Below the pieces are notes generated by a model. That model was not told where the DNA came from. It saw only the letters and a program-made list of their open reading frames with translations, and did no database searches. Below, in pieces: positions 1 to 10,273 of a stretch of DNA of 60,515 nt. The translations under genes and the position numbers were made by a program. Source of the DNA: Gemmatimonadales bacterium (GTDB lineage: Bacteria; Gemmatimonadota; Gemmatimonadetes; Gemmatimonadales; GWC2-71-9); the NCBI GenBank assembly GCA_036500345.1, contig DASYCE010000022.1, positions 1 to 60,515 of the forward strand. Reading direction: 5' to 3'. The number at the start of each line of letters is the position of its first letter. Positions within the stretch are counted from its first letter, which is position 1.

Positions 1-29
1 TTGGTACAGGCCTGCGCCGGGGCGGTCAT
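1..29 (-). CDS. Possible 5' end of a divergent gene (partial)
   Basis: On the minus strand an ATG at 29-27 is preceded by a purine-rich AAAGGGA about six bases upstream, and the frame stays open (MTAPAQACT...) to the window edge. Only about nine codons are visible, so no function can be given. The placement would make it divergent from the diguanylate cyclase at 189. It may equally be chance. Confidence 0.22.
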
Positions 30-129
30 CCAAATCCCTTTCGGTGCGGCGGCGGTGATTTGCGGAATGATGGCGAGCCCGAAAAATGTGACCACTGACC
101 AAGTGGCACAAGGCGACACCTCAACCGGT

Positions 130-135
130 TATACT
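130..135 (+). promoter_or_regulatory. Possible -10 box for the diguanylate cyclase gene
   Basis: TATACT lies about 53 bases upstream of the ATG at 189, matching the sigma-70 -10 consensus at 5 of 6 positions. No convincing -35 hexamer is visible at 16-18 bases spacing. A GGAG ribosome-binding site is present at about 177-180. The remainder of 30-188 shows no gene that I can support. Confidence 0.3.
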
Positions 136-188
136 GCGACCAACCGACCCGACAACCGTGCGTCCCACCATCCGACAGGAGCAGCATC

Positions 189-1493
189 ATGCTGCATGCC
201 ATCTGGAAGGGCGGATCGCTTCGCTCGTGGATCGCGATCGGCATGGCGGTGGCCATCCTCCCGCTCGGCGCCTCCGCGATCGGTGGCTACCTCGTGCTCG
301 GCCGCGGCGTGGTGGCGTCATTCCAGGACGTCGCGGCGCGGCAGCGCAATCAGCTCGATCCGACCCAGCGACTCCGACTTCTTCTCGCCGATGCCACCGA
401 GCCGCTTGATGATTTCGTCGATGAAGGGGATCCGCGCGATCCGGCAGCCTATCGCGAAGCGCGGGGACGGATCGAATCCCTCTTTGCGGACCTCGGTCCC
501 CGGATGCAGCGCGATAGCGCCCTCCGTTCGCTGGTCGCGCGGGCCGAGGACGACTGGACCAGCGCCGACCGCATCGCCACGCGCGTCCTCGCGGTGCGGC
601 GCGCCGCGGGCGACACGGCGAACGCCGCGCAGATGGACGAATTCCATGGCCTGGTGAACTCGGCAGACGACAAGCTCGGGGCATTGTACGAAGACCTGGC
701 TGCCGATGTTCACGCCGATCACGATCAGGCGTTGCGCGATGTCGAGCGATCCGAGTGGCTTGCCGTTGCAGCCGCGATTCTCTCTGCGCTGGCGATCCTC
801 GTCGGGGTGATCATCATCGGCCGGGTGATCTCGGGAAGCGTCGAACGGCTCGTGAGCGGCGCCGAGCGCTTTGCCGCAGGGGACCGGGAGCACCGGATCG
901 ACGTGACGGTCCCACCCGAACTGCATCGGGTTGCCCAGGAATTCAACCGGATGATCGGGCGGATCCACGAATCCGAGGATGCGCTCGCCGATCTCGCACG
1001 CCGCGACAGCCTGACGCGTCTCCTCAACCGCCGCGCGTTCGACGAAGCGCTGATCGAGATGTTCGCCCGCCAGGAGCGATTCGGCGAGCCGTTCGCGCTG
1101 GTGCTCTTCGACCTCGATCATTTCAAGCGGGTCAATGACGTCCATGGCCACGCTGCGGGCGACGAGGTGCTGCGCTCGGCAGCGGCGTCGCTGCTCGCGG
1201 CAATCCGGCCGTTCGATCGCCTCTTTCGTACCGGCGGCGAAGAATTCGCGGCACTCCTTTCCGGGGGCGATCGAACCACTGCTCGCGGTGCCGCCGACCG
1301 ACTGCGCGAAGCCGTCGGAGCAGCATCGGTCACCATTGGCGGGAGCCGCGTGGTGACGACCGTCAGCGTCGGCGTGGCGATGTCACACTCGGCATCCGAC
1401 GGGGCGACGCTGGTGGCGGCAGCGGATGCCGCGCTCTACCGAGCCAAGGAAACCGGCCGCAATCGCGTGGTCGTCAGCGGTGAGGAAGCGTAG
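189..1493 (+). CDS. Membrane diguanylate cyclase (HAMP-GGDEF)
   Basis: Makes cyclic di-GMP from two GTP at the inner face of the cytoplasmic membrane. The 434-residue protein has a membrane segment near residues 14-36, an extracytoplasmic helical sensor region to about 188, a second membrane segment at about 190-213, a HAMP linker to about 262 and a GGDEF domain to the end. The active-site motif is GGEEF at residues 349-353. An RxxD inhibitory site (RPFD, 340-343) lies exactly five residues before it, so product inhibition is expected. FDLDHFKRVND carries the metal-binding Asp. The ATG start has a GGAG site nine bases upstream. The sensed signal is unknown. Confidence 0.92.
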   Translation: MLHAIWKGGSLRSWIAIGMAVAILPLGASAIGGYLVLGRGVVASFQDVAARQRNQLDPTQRLRLLLADATEPLDDFVDEGDPRDPAAYREARGRIESLFADLGPRMQRDSALRSLVARAEDDWTSADRIATRVLAVRRAAGDTANAAQMDEFHGLVNSADDKLGALYEDLAADVHADHDQALRDVERSEWLAVAAAILSALAILVGVIIIGRVISGSVERLVSGAERFAAGDREHRIDVTVPPELHRVAQEFNRMIGRIHESEDALADLARRDSLTRLLNRRAFDEALIEMFARQERFGEPFALVLFDLDHFKRVNDVHGHAAGDEVLRSAAASLLAAIRPFDRLFRTGGEEFAALLSGGDRTTARGAADRLREAVGAASVTIGGSRVVTTVSVGVAMSHSASDGATLVAAADAALYRAKETGRNRVVVSGEEA

Positions 1494-1535
1494 AGTCAGT
1501 CGATCGCAGCCGGGGGGCCGTTACCACCTCTCCGA

Positions 1536-4500
1536 TCATCTCTCGACGCGTACCGTCACGGCGCCGAGTGCGGGAATCGTGATCCGGTTCGCTGACACGA
1601 TGACCCGCCGCTCCCCGGCAGGTGAGCTGAGCCAGAGCCGCGGAACGCCGTGGCCGCTCCAGTGGAAACTGGTACTGACGGTGCGCTCGCCGGGATTCCA
1701 GAGCCGCACGATCCATCCTTTTCCGTCGGCAGCATTGGCGATGCTCGAGACGACGACATCGGCATCGTCGAGGCTGAAACGCGGAGGGTCGACCGGAAAA
1801 TCCGGCGTCGCCTGCGCACGCGTCACGATCGGCGGTTCGGTCATCGCGATCGCTTCGCGCGTCGCGTCCGCCGCGTTGAAGGTGTCGTGCGGGACCAGCT
1901 GCACGATGAACGACACCGGACCAGGTTGATCGGCCTTGAAGTTGGTGTGCCAGTAATTGTTCATCGCGTAGGCAATCAGTTCCGTGCCCGGCAGTGCGTG
2001 TGTCAGCCACTCGTCGCGTCCGTCAGGCTGAGTAAACGCTTCCGCCGTCAGGCCGTTGAGCTCCCACAACGGCAAGTCTGGATTGACAACGGTCACGCCG
2101 AAGGTTGCATTGCTCGCGTCGAGCCATCGCTGGACCGGATAGAAATTCCGGTTGGCCCCGACCGCCTGGTCGAGATCTGGCCGCACGACGGCAAGACCCT
2201 GCTCCATCCGCACTGTGCCGCCGGGGACTGCGAGGGGGAAGCCGATGTGCACCGACTCCTTGTCGCGGACGCCGAGCTTGTCGAGATGGGTGGTGATGGT
2301 GACCGCGGCACTGCCGCGTTCGATGGTGACGTCGCGAACCAGCGACGCCGCGCCGGGAGCCTCGCTGGTCACCCTGAGGGTCGCGACCAGCGGACCGTTC
2401 TCGACGACTTCGATTCTGCTCCGCGATGCGTCTTTCGCGCGGCTCGTGTCGCGGCCGAGCACGTAGCGATAGCGTCCCCAGCCGCCGCGCGCCTGATCGA
2501 CCAACTCGTGACCGCGCCAGCGCACGCTCGCGACGGCGCCGGAGAGAGAATCAACGTGAACGGCGACGTCGCCATTCCAGAGCGAGTCGCTCGCGGCATG
2601 AATTCCGTCGGTCACTGGCGTCGGGGTGCCGGGTCCAATCAGCAGATTCGTGGCACTGAGCGGGGCGAGTTCGACCCCCACGGCGAGCGATCCGTCGCGC
2701 AACCGCTGCGCGGGGAAGGTGCGACCATGCCAATCGGTCACTCGGTCGCCGGTGCGAGAGAGCGAATCCGGAATCCGCACGACGCCACGCATGATCGATT
2801 CATGGGTGTTCCAGACGTCGAGTCCGATCCCCGGGCGAAACGGTCGAGACGCCGTCGCAAGCAGCGCGCGACTTACCGAATCGAGGGCGGTCGCGAATCC
2901 CTGCTTGATGCGCCATTGCTCCGTGACGATCGGGAGATCAGGGTCGCTGACGCTGCGATCTGCGCCCCAGGTGTGTTCGTCCCAGAGCAACGCATCGCGC
3001 CACGCCGCGTCGAAGATCTCTGCGCCAATGTGGAGCCTCCGCAGCGTCGCGAGCGTCGTCGCCTCCGTCAGTCGCGCGACCCCTTCGCGTGCGGCGATCT
3101 CTTCCCTCAGCGTGCTGGCGGCACCGTCCTCCCAGTAGCCGGTGAGGTCGCCGCGGATGCGCGGCAATTGCGGCCCGTACCGTTTCTCCATCGCGGCAAA
3201 CATCTGCGGCAGCGTCGCGATCACGAGTTTCGGACTGACGTACCGTTCGTTCCAGCGGCGCACTTCGTCGGCAAGCTGTCCGTCGGGCATGCCGTTGTCG
3301 CCGAAGATTGCGACGCGAACCTGCACGATCTGCCACGGATACCGGTGCGCGACGAGCGTATCCATGTACTCGCTCATCACGTTGGCGTCGTCGACGGTGA
3401 GTCGCCCTTTCGGCCAGCCATTCACCCACGAATAGCCGCGCCCGGCCAACATCACCAGCAGCGAATCATTGCCACTCGGCCCGATCCACCAGAACGGCCT
3501 GTCGCCCCACGCGTCGAGCGTGTGGCCGATCCGGTCGGTTTCGTTGGGCCCGCTGGAGAGGTAGCGAACGCCCTGGCTCGTGAGGGCCGGCACCATCCCC
3601 CATGTGAAGCCGGGCACATCGCTCGTCATTGCCATCGTCACCGGCACGTGGGTGGTGCGCCGGAGTTGCCGGGTGAAGTCGAGGAGATGAATCAGCTCTT
3701 CGCTCCCCGACAGCCCGGTCATCAGGTTGGCATAGGGCGCGCTCAGCGCGATGTCGCCGCGGCGCACGGCGGCAAGCACGCGCGCGGTGTCGGTCGCCGG
3801 ACGGTGCGCGAGATAATCCTCGAGCGGCCAGAGTCCCTCCTCGTTCCAGAGGAACCGCGCACCAACCGGACTCCCCCGGCTGCGGTCGATGTACGCCAGT
3901 GCACTATCGAGCGCGCGCTCATGCTTCAGGCGGACCGCCGGCTGCAGATCGGTGTAGCCGATGTCGAGGTGATCGTGATTGATGAGGTAGATCTCGCGCG
4001 GTATCACCGGTGCGAGCGGCAAGGCGGCGAACGCGGCGTCGGAGCCGGTACCGTGAATCGTCAGTGCCACCCTGGTCGGTCGCTGCACCGCCGGGACGGT
4101 GACGCGGATCGTCGTGGCGCCGGCCGCGAGGTGATCGGTCTGCGTGGTGGTGCCATTGATACTGACGGCGACCGTGGTCGTGTCAAACGGATGCCATGCA
4201 TCGAGCCGGATCGTCTGTTGATCGCCGTGACTGGTACGAGCCAGCATCTGTTCGGCATGGGCCGAGACCGTTGGCTGCATCGACACGGTGTAGAGAATGA
4301 ACCAGCTCTGCCGCGCGACACTCTCTCCATGCACGTCGAGCAGTACCGGCGCACCGGCGGGTGCCAGCGCGCCGGGAACGTCGAGGGTGACCACGCCGTG
4401 CACGTCGCCGAATCGATCAATCATCAATCGTCGGAAGTGCCATGCGATTCCGTCGACTCCCGGAACGGACCATTCTGCGGTAGTAGTCGTTGGCTGCGGG

Positions 4501-4826
4501 ACCGCGAAGCGATGGGTCCCGTTGACAGTGACCCAGAATCGCACCGGCGCGTGGCCGGGATCGGTGACGTCGATGGCGGCGAGGAAGACGACATGCCGCA
4601 TCGGTCCCGCGGCCGGCGACACCGGCGCCGTCATCCATCGCGCGGAATTGGTGCTGTCGACCGACCGGACGAGGAGCGAGGTGTGCGACGTCGGATGCGC
4701 CGACATGTAGGTGAAGCGTTCGCCGCGAATCGTCCGCGCGTATCCGTCGGTCGTGCCCGCGGGGAGCGCGCCGAGCGCGCGGGTCAGCGTGTCGGCGAGG
4801 AGCAGGAAGGTGCGGAGGGTCGTCAC
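1536..4826 (-). CDS. Glycoside hydrolase family 38-like (alpha-mannosidase superfamily) protein
   Basis: A 1096-residue protein. The N-terminal third looks like beta-rich accessory sequence. From about residue 280 it has features of the GH38 catalytic barrel: INHDHLDIGYTD (metal-binding His/Asp pair) and MAMTSDVPGFTWGMVPAL (the region holding the candidate nucleophile Asp). A beta-sandwich-like C-terminal half follows, as in GH38 enzymes. The likely role is hydrolysis of alpha-mannoside-type glycans; the exact substrate cannot be read from sequence. No clear signal peptide is seen. The GTG start overlaps the stop of the upstream lyase-family gene by four bases (GTGA), so the two are translationally coupled. 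A long open frame on the opposite strand is a coding shadow. Confidence 0.78.
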   Translation of the reverse strand: MTTLRTFLLLADTLTRALGALPAGTTDGYARTIRGERFTYMSAHPTSHTSLLVRSVDSTNSARWMTAPVSPAAGPMRHVVFLAAIDVTDPGHAPVRFWVTVNGTHRFAVPQPTTTTAEWSVPGVDGIAWHFRRLMIDRFGDVHGVVTLDVPGALAPAGAPVLLDVHGESVARQSWFILYTVSMQPTVSAHAEQMLARTSHGDQQTIRLDAWHPFDTTTVAVSINGTTTQTDHLAAGATTIRVTVPAVQRPTRVALTIHGTGSDAAFAALPLAPVIPREIYLINHDHLDIGYTDLQPAVRLKHERALDSALAYIDRSRGSPVGARFLWNEEGLWPLEDYLAHRPATDTARVLAAVRRGDIALSAPYANLMTGLSGSEELIHLLDFTRQLRRTTHVPVTMAMTSDVPGFTWGMVPALTSQGVRYLSSGPNETDRIGHTLDAWGDRPFWWIGPSGNDSLLVMLAGRGYSWVNGWPKGRLTVDDANVMSEYMDTLVAHRYPWQIVQVRVAIFGDNGMPDGQLADEVRRWNERYVSPKLVIATLPQMFAAMEKRYGPQLPRIRGDLTGYWEDGAASTLREEIAAREGVARLTEATTLATLRRLHIGAEIFDAAWRDALLWDEHTWGADRSVSDPDLPIVTEQWRIKQGFATALDSVSRALLATASRPFRPGIGLDVWNTHESIMRGVVRIPDSLSRTGDRVTDWHGRTFPAQRLRDGSLAVGVELAPLSATNLLIGPGTPTPVTDGIHAASDSLWNGDVAVHVDSLSGAVASVRWRGHELVDQARGGWGRYRYVLGRDTSRAKDASRSRIEVVENGPLVATLRVTSEAPGAASLVRDVTIERGSAAVTITTHLDKLGVRDKESVHIGFPLAVPGGTVRMEQGLAVVRPDLDQAVGANRNFYPVQRWLDASNATFGVTVVNPDLPLWELNGLTAEAFTQPDGRDEWLTHALPGTELIAYAMNNYWHTNFKADQPGPVSFIVQLVPHDTFNAADATREAIAMTEPPIVTRAQATPDFPVDPPRFSLDDADVVVSSIANAADGKGWIVRLWNPGERTVSTSFHWSGHGVPRLWLSSPAGERRVIVSANRITIPALGAVTVRVER

Positions 4827-5653
4827 CGATCGGGCGTCTTCAACATCCCCATCACCTCGGCGAAGGGGACGACGTCATCCATGAAGGAAAACGTGCCGCG
4901 ATCCCGCATCTCCCTGCTCGCCCGCAGAAATTCCCCAAGTGCTGCGCGCGCCAGGCCGCTGCCGATGCTGATGCGCCGTACGCCGATGGCATCGAGCGTG
5001 GCGCGATCGAGCGTGAATCCGGGTACGCCCGCGAGGACATTGACCGGCCGGTCGACGGCGTGAACCACTGCAGCAATGTCGTCGGCGGTGATTAGGCCGG
5101 GGGCATACAGCACATCGGCACCGGCCTGCTGGTACGCCTGCAATCGCGCGATCGTGTCGGCGAGGTCCGGCCGGCCATGCAGGTGATTCTCCGCGCGGGC
5201 GGTGAGCGTGAAAGGCCAGGGGAGTGCGTGAACGGCTTCCGCTACGGCGCGGACGCGATCCGCCGCCAGTTCGATGTCGTAGATCGGATCGCCCGGCTTG
5301 TTGGTCGCATCCTCGATCGACGCGCCAACCGCTCCCGCCTCGGCTGCACGGAGGTACGTCGTGACGACCTCGCGTGGCGCGTCGGCGTAGCCATTTTCGA
5401 GATCGGCACTGACCGGCAACGGCGTCGCCGCGGCGATCGCTGCCACGTGCGCCAGCATCTCGTCGCGGCTCACAGCGGTGTCCTGCTTCCCGATGGAGAA
5501 CGCAAAGCCGGCGCTGGTGGTGGCGAGTGCCTCGAACCCCAGATGCGCGAGGAGGCGCGCGCTGCCTGCGTCCCAGGGATTAGGAATGACGAATGCGCCC
5601 GCGCGCTGGTGCAGCGCCACAAACTGATCGGCCGGTACTCGCTGATCCGACAT
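4823..5653 (-). CDS. Isocitrate lyase/PEP mutase superfamily protein
   Basis: A 276-residue TIM-barrel enzyme of the isocitrate lyase/phosphoenolpyruvate mutase superfamily, which makes or breaks C-C or C-P bonds next to carboxylates using Mg2+. Visible family features are IPNPWDAGSARLL near the N-terminus, SADLENGYADAP (metal-ligand region), GASIEDAT and LTARAENHL. The Cys-containing KKCGH loop of true isocitrate lyase is absent, so the reaction is closer to the broad PEP-mutase/2-methylisocitrate-lyase-like group and cannot be specified. The ATG start has AAGGA six to seven bases upstream. It is the first gene of a two-gene operon with the GH38 gene. Confidence 0.82.
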   Translation of the reverse strand: MSDQRVPADQFVALHQRAGAFVIPNPWDAGSARLLAHLGFEALATTSAGFAFSIGKQDTAVSRDEMLAHVAAIAAATPLPVSADLENGYADAPREVVTTYLRAAEAGAVGASIEDATNKPGDPIYDIELAADRVRAVAEAVHALPWPFTLTARAENHLHGRPDLADTIARLQAYQQAGADVLYAPGLITADDIAAVVHAVDRPVNVLAGVPGFTLDRATLDAIGVRRISIGSGLARAALGEFLRASREMRDRGTFSFMDDVVPFAEVMGMLKTPDR

Positions 5654-5743
5654 CGCTCATCCTTGGTGCGGGTGCGCGGCGTCGCCGCGGCAGACCGAGG
5701 AAGTTACAGCGAGGGCAGGCGCGGGGATCGGAGCGATCGGTCG

Positions 5744-6709
5744 CTAGGCCGCCGCGGGGGCAATGCTGATCGCCGGGCGGCGATCTGCGGTGTTCGATCC
5801 GGCGCGTCGCCGTTCGATGTCAATCCGGTCGCGTCCGGCGGCCTTGGCGCGATACAGCGCCTCATCGGCGGTGTGTGTCAGCGTCGCCGAGTCACATTCG
5901 CCGGGGCCGGTCCAGGCAATGCCGACGCTGAGCGTGACCGGCAGCGGCTTGCCGTCCCATTGCGGCGGATTCATCGCGACCCGGCTGCGCACCCGCTCCA
6001 TCGCCACCGCGGCCTCGTCGCCCTCGCATCCCGGGAGGACGAAGAGAAACTCTTCGCCGCCGTACCGACCCACGCCGTCATAGGCACGGACCTCGATCTG
6101 AAAGCACCGCGCCACGTGGCGGAGGACGGCGTCACCACCGGGATGTCCGTGGAGGTCGTTGATCCGCTTGAAGTGATCGATATCGGCCATGGCGACAGCG
6201 AGCGGCTTCCGCTCGTGACGGGCGCGGCCGAGTTCGCGGTCGAGCTGCTCGAGAATGACCCGGCGGTTCGACAGCCCGGTCAGGTCGTCGCTGGTGGCCT
6301 GCACCCGCAGCGCTTCCTGCGCTTCGAGCAATCCTTCCTGCAATTGGAGCACGCGGTCGCCCGAGCGGATGCGTGCCTGCAGTTCCAGCACGTCGAACGG
6401 CTTGGTGAGAAAATCATCGGCACCGGACTCCAGTCCGGCGATGACATCTTCACGCCGGTCGCGGCCGGTGAGCAGGATCAGATAGATGTACGGCGCGGTG
6501 CGCTGGCGTACCACGCGGCAGACGACCAGACCATCGGCGCCGGGCATCTCCCAGTCGAGGATCGCCATCCGCGGCGCGTCGGCGCGCAGGAGCGCGTTGA
6601 CCGCATCGGGGCCGTCGGAGACGACTTCGACCTCGTGGCCGAGGCGGAGGAGCGTGCGTTCGAGCAGCTTGCGCGAAATCGGATCATCATCCGCGATCAG
6701 GATTCTCAC
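5744..6709 (-). CDS. PleD-like response regulator diguanylate cyclase (REC-GGDEF)
   Basis: A 321-residue soluble regulator that couples phosphorylation to cyclic di-GMP synthesis. The receiver domain spans about 1-120, with acidic residues near D7-D9, phospho-acceptor D52 ([10 protein letters not shown]) and K103 (LTKPFD). A short helical linker leads to a GGDEF domain with the motif GGEEF at 217-221 and an RxxD inhibitory site (RAYD, 208-211) five residues before it. The ATG start overlaps the stop of the upstream hybrid kinase by four bases, so the kinase, which ends in an HPt domain, is the obvious phosphodonor. The last ~20 residues are an Ala/Arg-rich tail without assigned function. Confidence 0.93.
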   Translation of the reverse strand: MRILIADDDPISRKLLERTLLRLGHEVEVVSDGPDAVNALLRADAPRMAILDWEMPGADGLVVCRVVRQRTAPYIYLILLTGRDRREDVIAGLESGADDFLTKPFDVLELQARIRSGDRVLQLQEGLLEAQEALRVQATSDDLTGLSNRRVILEQLDRELGRARHERKPLAVAMADIDHFKRINDLHGHPGGDAVLRHVARCFQIEVRAYDGVGRYGGEEFLFVLPGCEGDEAAVAMERVRSRVAMNPPQWDGKPLPVTLSVGIAWTGPGECDSATLTHTADEALYRAKAAGRDRIDIERRRAGSNTADRRPAISIAPAAA

Positions 6710-9700
6710 GCGGCCTCCCGCGACGTGAGACTGGCAAGCTCGCGATTCATCCGTTCGATCTCGCGGTCGAGCTGCGCCAGTCGTGCGGTTCCGCCGGTGA
6801 GGACATTGTCGCGACCCATCGCTTCGAGCGTCTGCGCGATCCGCGCGACCGTGACGCCGCCGAGGTTGCTCGCCGAGCCCTTGAGCGCGTGGGCGAGTCG
6901 CTCGACGCGCCTGGCGTCGCCCTCCTCGAGGGCAGTGTGCAGCCGGGCACGGGTCCGGACGGCTTCGGCATGGAAGAGGGCGACCAGCTCGCGCAGGAGA
7001 TCGACGTCGCCTTCGACCCGATCCATCACGCCGACGCCGTCGAGTGCGCTCTCGTGCTCCACCGGTTCCACCGGCTCAGGCTGAACGGGGGTGCTGCCGC
7101 CGCGCAGCACTAGTTCGTCGATCGCCGCGAGAAGTTCCCGCGGGTGCACCGGCTTCGAGAGATAGGCGTCCATGCCGGACGCGAGGCACTTGTCGCGGTC
7201 GCCCTTCATCGCGTGTGCCGTGAGCGCGATGATGGGGATGTGACGACCGGACCCGGCTTCGCTGCGACGAATCGCCGCGGTAGCCTCAAAGCCATCCATT
7301 TCCGGCATCTGCACGTCCATCAGCACCACGTCGAACTCGCTCTGGAGGACGGCGGCAACCGCCTGCGCGCCGTTCTCGACGGTGACGATCGAGTGGCCGT
7401 GCGTCCGCATGATCGCCGCGACGACGGCCTGGTTGACAACATTGTCTTCCGCCAGGAGGACGCGGCGCGACGGCTGTCCCGCCACTCGCACCGGCGGACT
7501 GGCGGCAGGCATCGGCACCGCCGGTTGCTTCATCGCCTTGATCGAGAGCATCGCGTCGAGGAGCACCGACTGGCGGACCGGCTTGGTGAGATACGAATCG
7601 ATGCCGAGCTCCCGGCACCGGGCGGCGTCGCCGTTCTGGCCCACCGACGAAAGCATCATGATCATCGGGGTGCCGAGTTCGGGACGGCGACGGATCTCTT
7701 CGGCCAGCTGGAAGCCGTCGACTTCCGGCATCTGGAAATCGATCAGGGCGAAGGGGAACGGCGTCCCGGCCGCCTGCGCGCGCTCCATCGCCTGCAGGGC
7801 TGCGCGTCCGCCGTCGACGATCGTCGGCACCATCCCCCAGTATCCGAGAATGTCCTCGAGGATGCGTCGGTTGGTGGCGTTGTCGTCGACGACGAGGACG
7901 CTCGTGCCGCGAAGATCCGCGAGTTCGGCATGCCCCTTCGCAGCGGGCTGTTCGGCTCGCACGTCGAACGGCAACACGAAGTGGAAGACACTGCCGCGTC
8001 CAGCGCCGCTCTCGACCCAGATCCTGCCGCCCATGAGGCGGACCAGATGACTCGCGATCGCGAGCCCGAGGCCGGTGCCCCCGAATCGCCGGGTGGTTGA
8101 GCTGTCGGCCTGGGTGAACGCTTCGAAGATCGTCGCCTGCTTCTCCAGCGGAATGCCGATGCCGGTATCGGTGACGCTGAAGTGGAGCAGCGGGCGATTG
8201 TCGCGATGTGATTCGACTGCGACGCGCAGCACCACTTCGCCTGCCGACGTGAACTTCACCGCGTTCCCGGCGAGGTTGAGCACGATCTGGCGCAGACGGG
8301 CCGGATCACCGCCCAGCGCGGCCGGGACGTTCTGGTCGACCTGATAGGCGAGTTCGAGTCCCTTGGCGTGTGCCGCCGGTGCGAGGACCCGCATCGTTTC
8401 GTCGAGCACGGTGCCGAGATCGAAATCGATCGACTCGATATCGAGCTTGCGCGCCTCGATCTTCGAAAAGTCCAGGATGTCGTTGATCACGGCGAGCAGC
8501 GCGTCGGCGGAATTGCGCACGGTATCGAGATACGACCGCTGCTCGCCGGTGAGCTCGGTCAGCAGCGCGAGTTCGGTCATTCCGATGATGCCGTTCATCG
8601 GCGTGCGGATTTCGTGGCTCATGTTCGCCAGGAATTCGCTCTTCGCCTGATTGGCCGCTTCGGCAGCCGACATCGCATCGACCAGGGCGCGCTCGGCTTC
8701 CTTGCGCTGGGTGATGTCGATCAAGGTCCCTTCGATCAGCTGGCCGTCGCTCGGACTGTCGAGCAGCGTGGCGTTCTCCAGCACCCACACCGGCGTGCCA
8801 TCGGTCCTCTTCAGGCAGCTCTCGAAATCCGTCAGCCGCTGCTGCTCGAGGAGCCGGCGGACAAAGGTGTCGCGCATCTCGACGCTGGCGTAGTGACGGT
8901 CCATCCGCTGCTGCAGGCATTCGTCGCGTGAGGTATAGCCGAAGATCCGGGCAAACGCCTCATTGCAGTCGACCAGCTGGCCGTCAGGCGTGCTCTGATA
9001 GACGCCGGCGAGCGACCGCTGGAAGAGCAGCCGGTACCGTTCCTCGCTGGCGGCGAGGAGCATTCCCTTGGCGGAAAAACGTCGATCGACGGCGGCCGTG
9101 AGCAGCGCCAGACCGAAGATGATGATCGAGATCGCGGCCACGCCGAACGACGGAATCTCGATCGCATGGGCGATGTCCACGTGCATCGGCGCACGGGAGA
9201 AGGTCGCCCCTGCCATCCCGGTGTAATGCATCCCGGCGATCGCGACGCCCATCACCGCAGCACTCCCCACCTTGAGGAGCGCGACGCCGCGCGTTTCGGA
9301 GCGGAAGAAGAACGCGAGGGAGAGACCGACCAGCGACACCACGATCGCAACCACGACTGACAGCGCCACGATTGCATCGTTCCATGCCGCCCGCGCCGGC
9401 ATCCGCATCGCCGCCATGCCGATGTAGTGCATCGCGACGATGGCGCTTCCCATCGCGAGCGAGCCGCCGATCGCCCCGCTCCAGCCGAGACGCGGACGAC
9501 TCACGACGAGCAGGGCGATCCCCGACGCCACGATGGCCGCGATGAGCGAGAGCCAGACGGTCGGGAGATCGTATTGCACCGGCACGGGGAGCGAGAACGC
9601 CTGCATCCCGATGTAGTGCATCGACCAGATCCCGAACCCCATCGTCGCGGCGCCGCAGACCAGCCACGTTGCCCACGCGCGTCCCTTCGATTGCGCGACC

Positions 9701-9789
9701 CGGCCCGCGATGTCGAGCGCGACGTACGAAGCGCCCATCGCGATCAGCACCGAGAGTCCGACGAGTCGCAGATCATATGTGCCGGTCAC
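6706..9789 (-). CDS. Hybrid histidine kinase (MHYT-PAS-HisKA-HATPase-REC-REC-HPt)
   Basis: A 1027-residue phosphorelay protein. The first ~235 residues are a seven-helix MHYT membrane domain with MHYI/MHYT motifs at about 57, 120 and 187; this fold is proposed to bind copper and sense oxygen, CO or NO. A PAS domain follows (about 250-365), then the dimerisation/phosphoacceptor domain with H392 ([12 protein letters not shown]), the ATPase domain (about 500-620), two receiver domains ([11 protein letters not shown] and [11 protein letters not shown] hold the acceptor Asp residues) and a C-terminal HPt domain with [12 protein letters not shown]. The GTG start has GGGAGA upstream. It overlaps the PleD-like cyclase by four bases, suggesting a gas- or redox-responsive relay ending in cyclic di-GMP synthesis; the output partner is inferred from coupling. 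Confidence 0.93.
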   Translation of the reverse strand: MTGTYDLRLVGLSVLIAMGASYVALDIAGRVAQSKGRAWATWLVCGAATMGFGIWSMHYIGMQAFSLPVPVQYDLPTVWLSLIAAIVASGIALLVVSRPRLGWSGAIGGSLAMGSAIVAMHYIGMAAMRMPARAAWNDAIVALSVVVAIVVSLVGLSLAFFFRSETRGVALLKVGSAAVMGVAIAGMHYTGMAGATFSRAPMHVDIAHAIEIPSFGVAAISIIIFGLALLTAAVDRRFSAKGMLLAASEERYRLLFQRSLAGVYQSTPDGQLVDCNEAFARIFGYTSRDECLQQRMDRHYASVEMRDTFVRRLLEQQRLTDFESCLKRTDGTPVWVLENATLLDSPSDGQLIEGTLIDITQRKEAERALVDAMSAAEAANQAKSEFLANMSHEIRTPMNGIIGMTELALLTELTGEQRSYLDTVRNSADALLAVINDILDFSKIEARKLDIESIDFDLGTVLDETMRVLAPAAHAKGLELAYQVDQNVPAALGGDPARLRQIVLNLAGNAVKFTSAGEVVLRVAVESHRDNRPLLHFSVTDTGIGIPLEKQATIFEAFTQADSSTTRRFGGTGLGLAIASHLVRLMGGRIWVESGAGRGSVFHFVLPFDVRAEQPAAKGHAELADLRGTSVLVVDDNATNRRILEDILGYWGMVPTIVDGGRAALQAMERAQAAGTPFPFALIDFQMPEVDGFQLAEEIRRRPELGTPMIMMLSSVGQNGDAARCRELGIDSYLTKPVRQSVLLDAMLSIKAMKQPAVPMPAASPPVRVAGQPSRRVLLAEDNVVNQAVVAAIMRTHGHSIVTVENGAQAVAAVLQSEFDVVLMDVQMPEMDGFEATAAIRRSEAGSGRHIPIIALTAHAMKGDRDKCLASGMDAYLSKPVHPRELLAAIDELVLRGGSTPVQPEPVEPVEHESALDGVGVMDRVEGDVDLLRELVALFHAEAVRTRARLHTALEEGDARRVERLAHALKGSASNLGGVTVARIAQTLEAMGRDNVLTGGTARLAQLDREIERMNRELASLTSREAA

Positions 9790-10273
9790 CGCAATCTCCC
9801 GAGAGAAGGAAATGATTCGGAGAGAAGCAAGGCAGCTTGTGGGCCGACCCGACAGGTCCAGTACATCTCCGGATTGCTGACGGATTGGCGTTCGTGCCTA
9901 ACTCGCTATATAGTAACGACTTGGAACTTGTCTCCGCGGCGCTCCTTGAGAGGGATGGAACGGTCAGTTTTTTGACAGTTGATCAGAGCAACTGGCGACG
10001 ATCAGGCCCTATGCAGCGGTCCGAACTGTCGAATTATCCGACGGCTAGCCGACCACTCCGGCACCGGCTGGGCTACCTTATCGACCATGGCGAATGTCTA
10101 TCCCCGCTGGCTCCGCTGGGTGATCGTCGCGATCTGTGTCATCGCCGCGTTCGTCTTCATTGCGGTGGCACTGGGGCATCACTGACGCCGTTGCATCTCG
10201 AATTGGCGCCACCGCGAACCATTACTATTCGCCTCCCCCTCCACAGCTGATCACGTCTCGCCGAAGGTTGTTC
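9790..10273. other. Intergenic region between divergent kinase and peptidase genes
   Basis: About 480 bases with no convincing long gene. It contains a TTGACA hexamer at 9972-9977 without a matching -10, an AT-rich patch CTATATAGTAACG near 9906-9918, and one possible small membrane-protein ORF, listed separately. Confidence 0.5.
10087..10185 (+). CDS. Possible small single-pass membrane protein
   Basis: A 32-codon ORF beginning ATG at 10087 encodes a basic start (MANVYPRWLRW) followed by about 18 hydrophobic residues (VIVAICVIAAFVFIAVAL) and GHH. This is the shape of a one-helix small membrane protein. There is no Shine-Dalgarno, but TACCTT lies seven bases before the ATG, resembling the spacing of other possible leaderless genes in this window. 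No family is recognised and it could be chance. Confidence 0.3.
   Translation: MANVYPRWLRWVIVAICVIAAFVFIAVALGHH

Noticed and set aside
1650-5063. A 1137-codon open frame on the plus strand
   Set aside because: It is fully antisense to the GH38 and lyase-family genes, has Arg/Gly/Pro-heavy composition typical of high-GC shadows, and no recognisable domain.
5177-7084. A 635-codon plus-strand frame across the signalling genes
   Set aside because: Antisense to the lyase, cyclase and kinase genes, whose motifs are clear on the other strand.
9972-9977. TTGACA as a promoter -35 element
   Set aside because: No -10-like hexamer lies 15-19 bases downstream.
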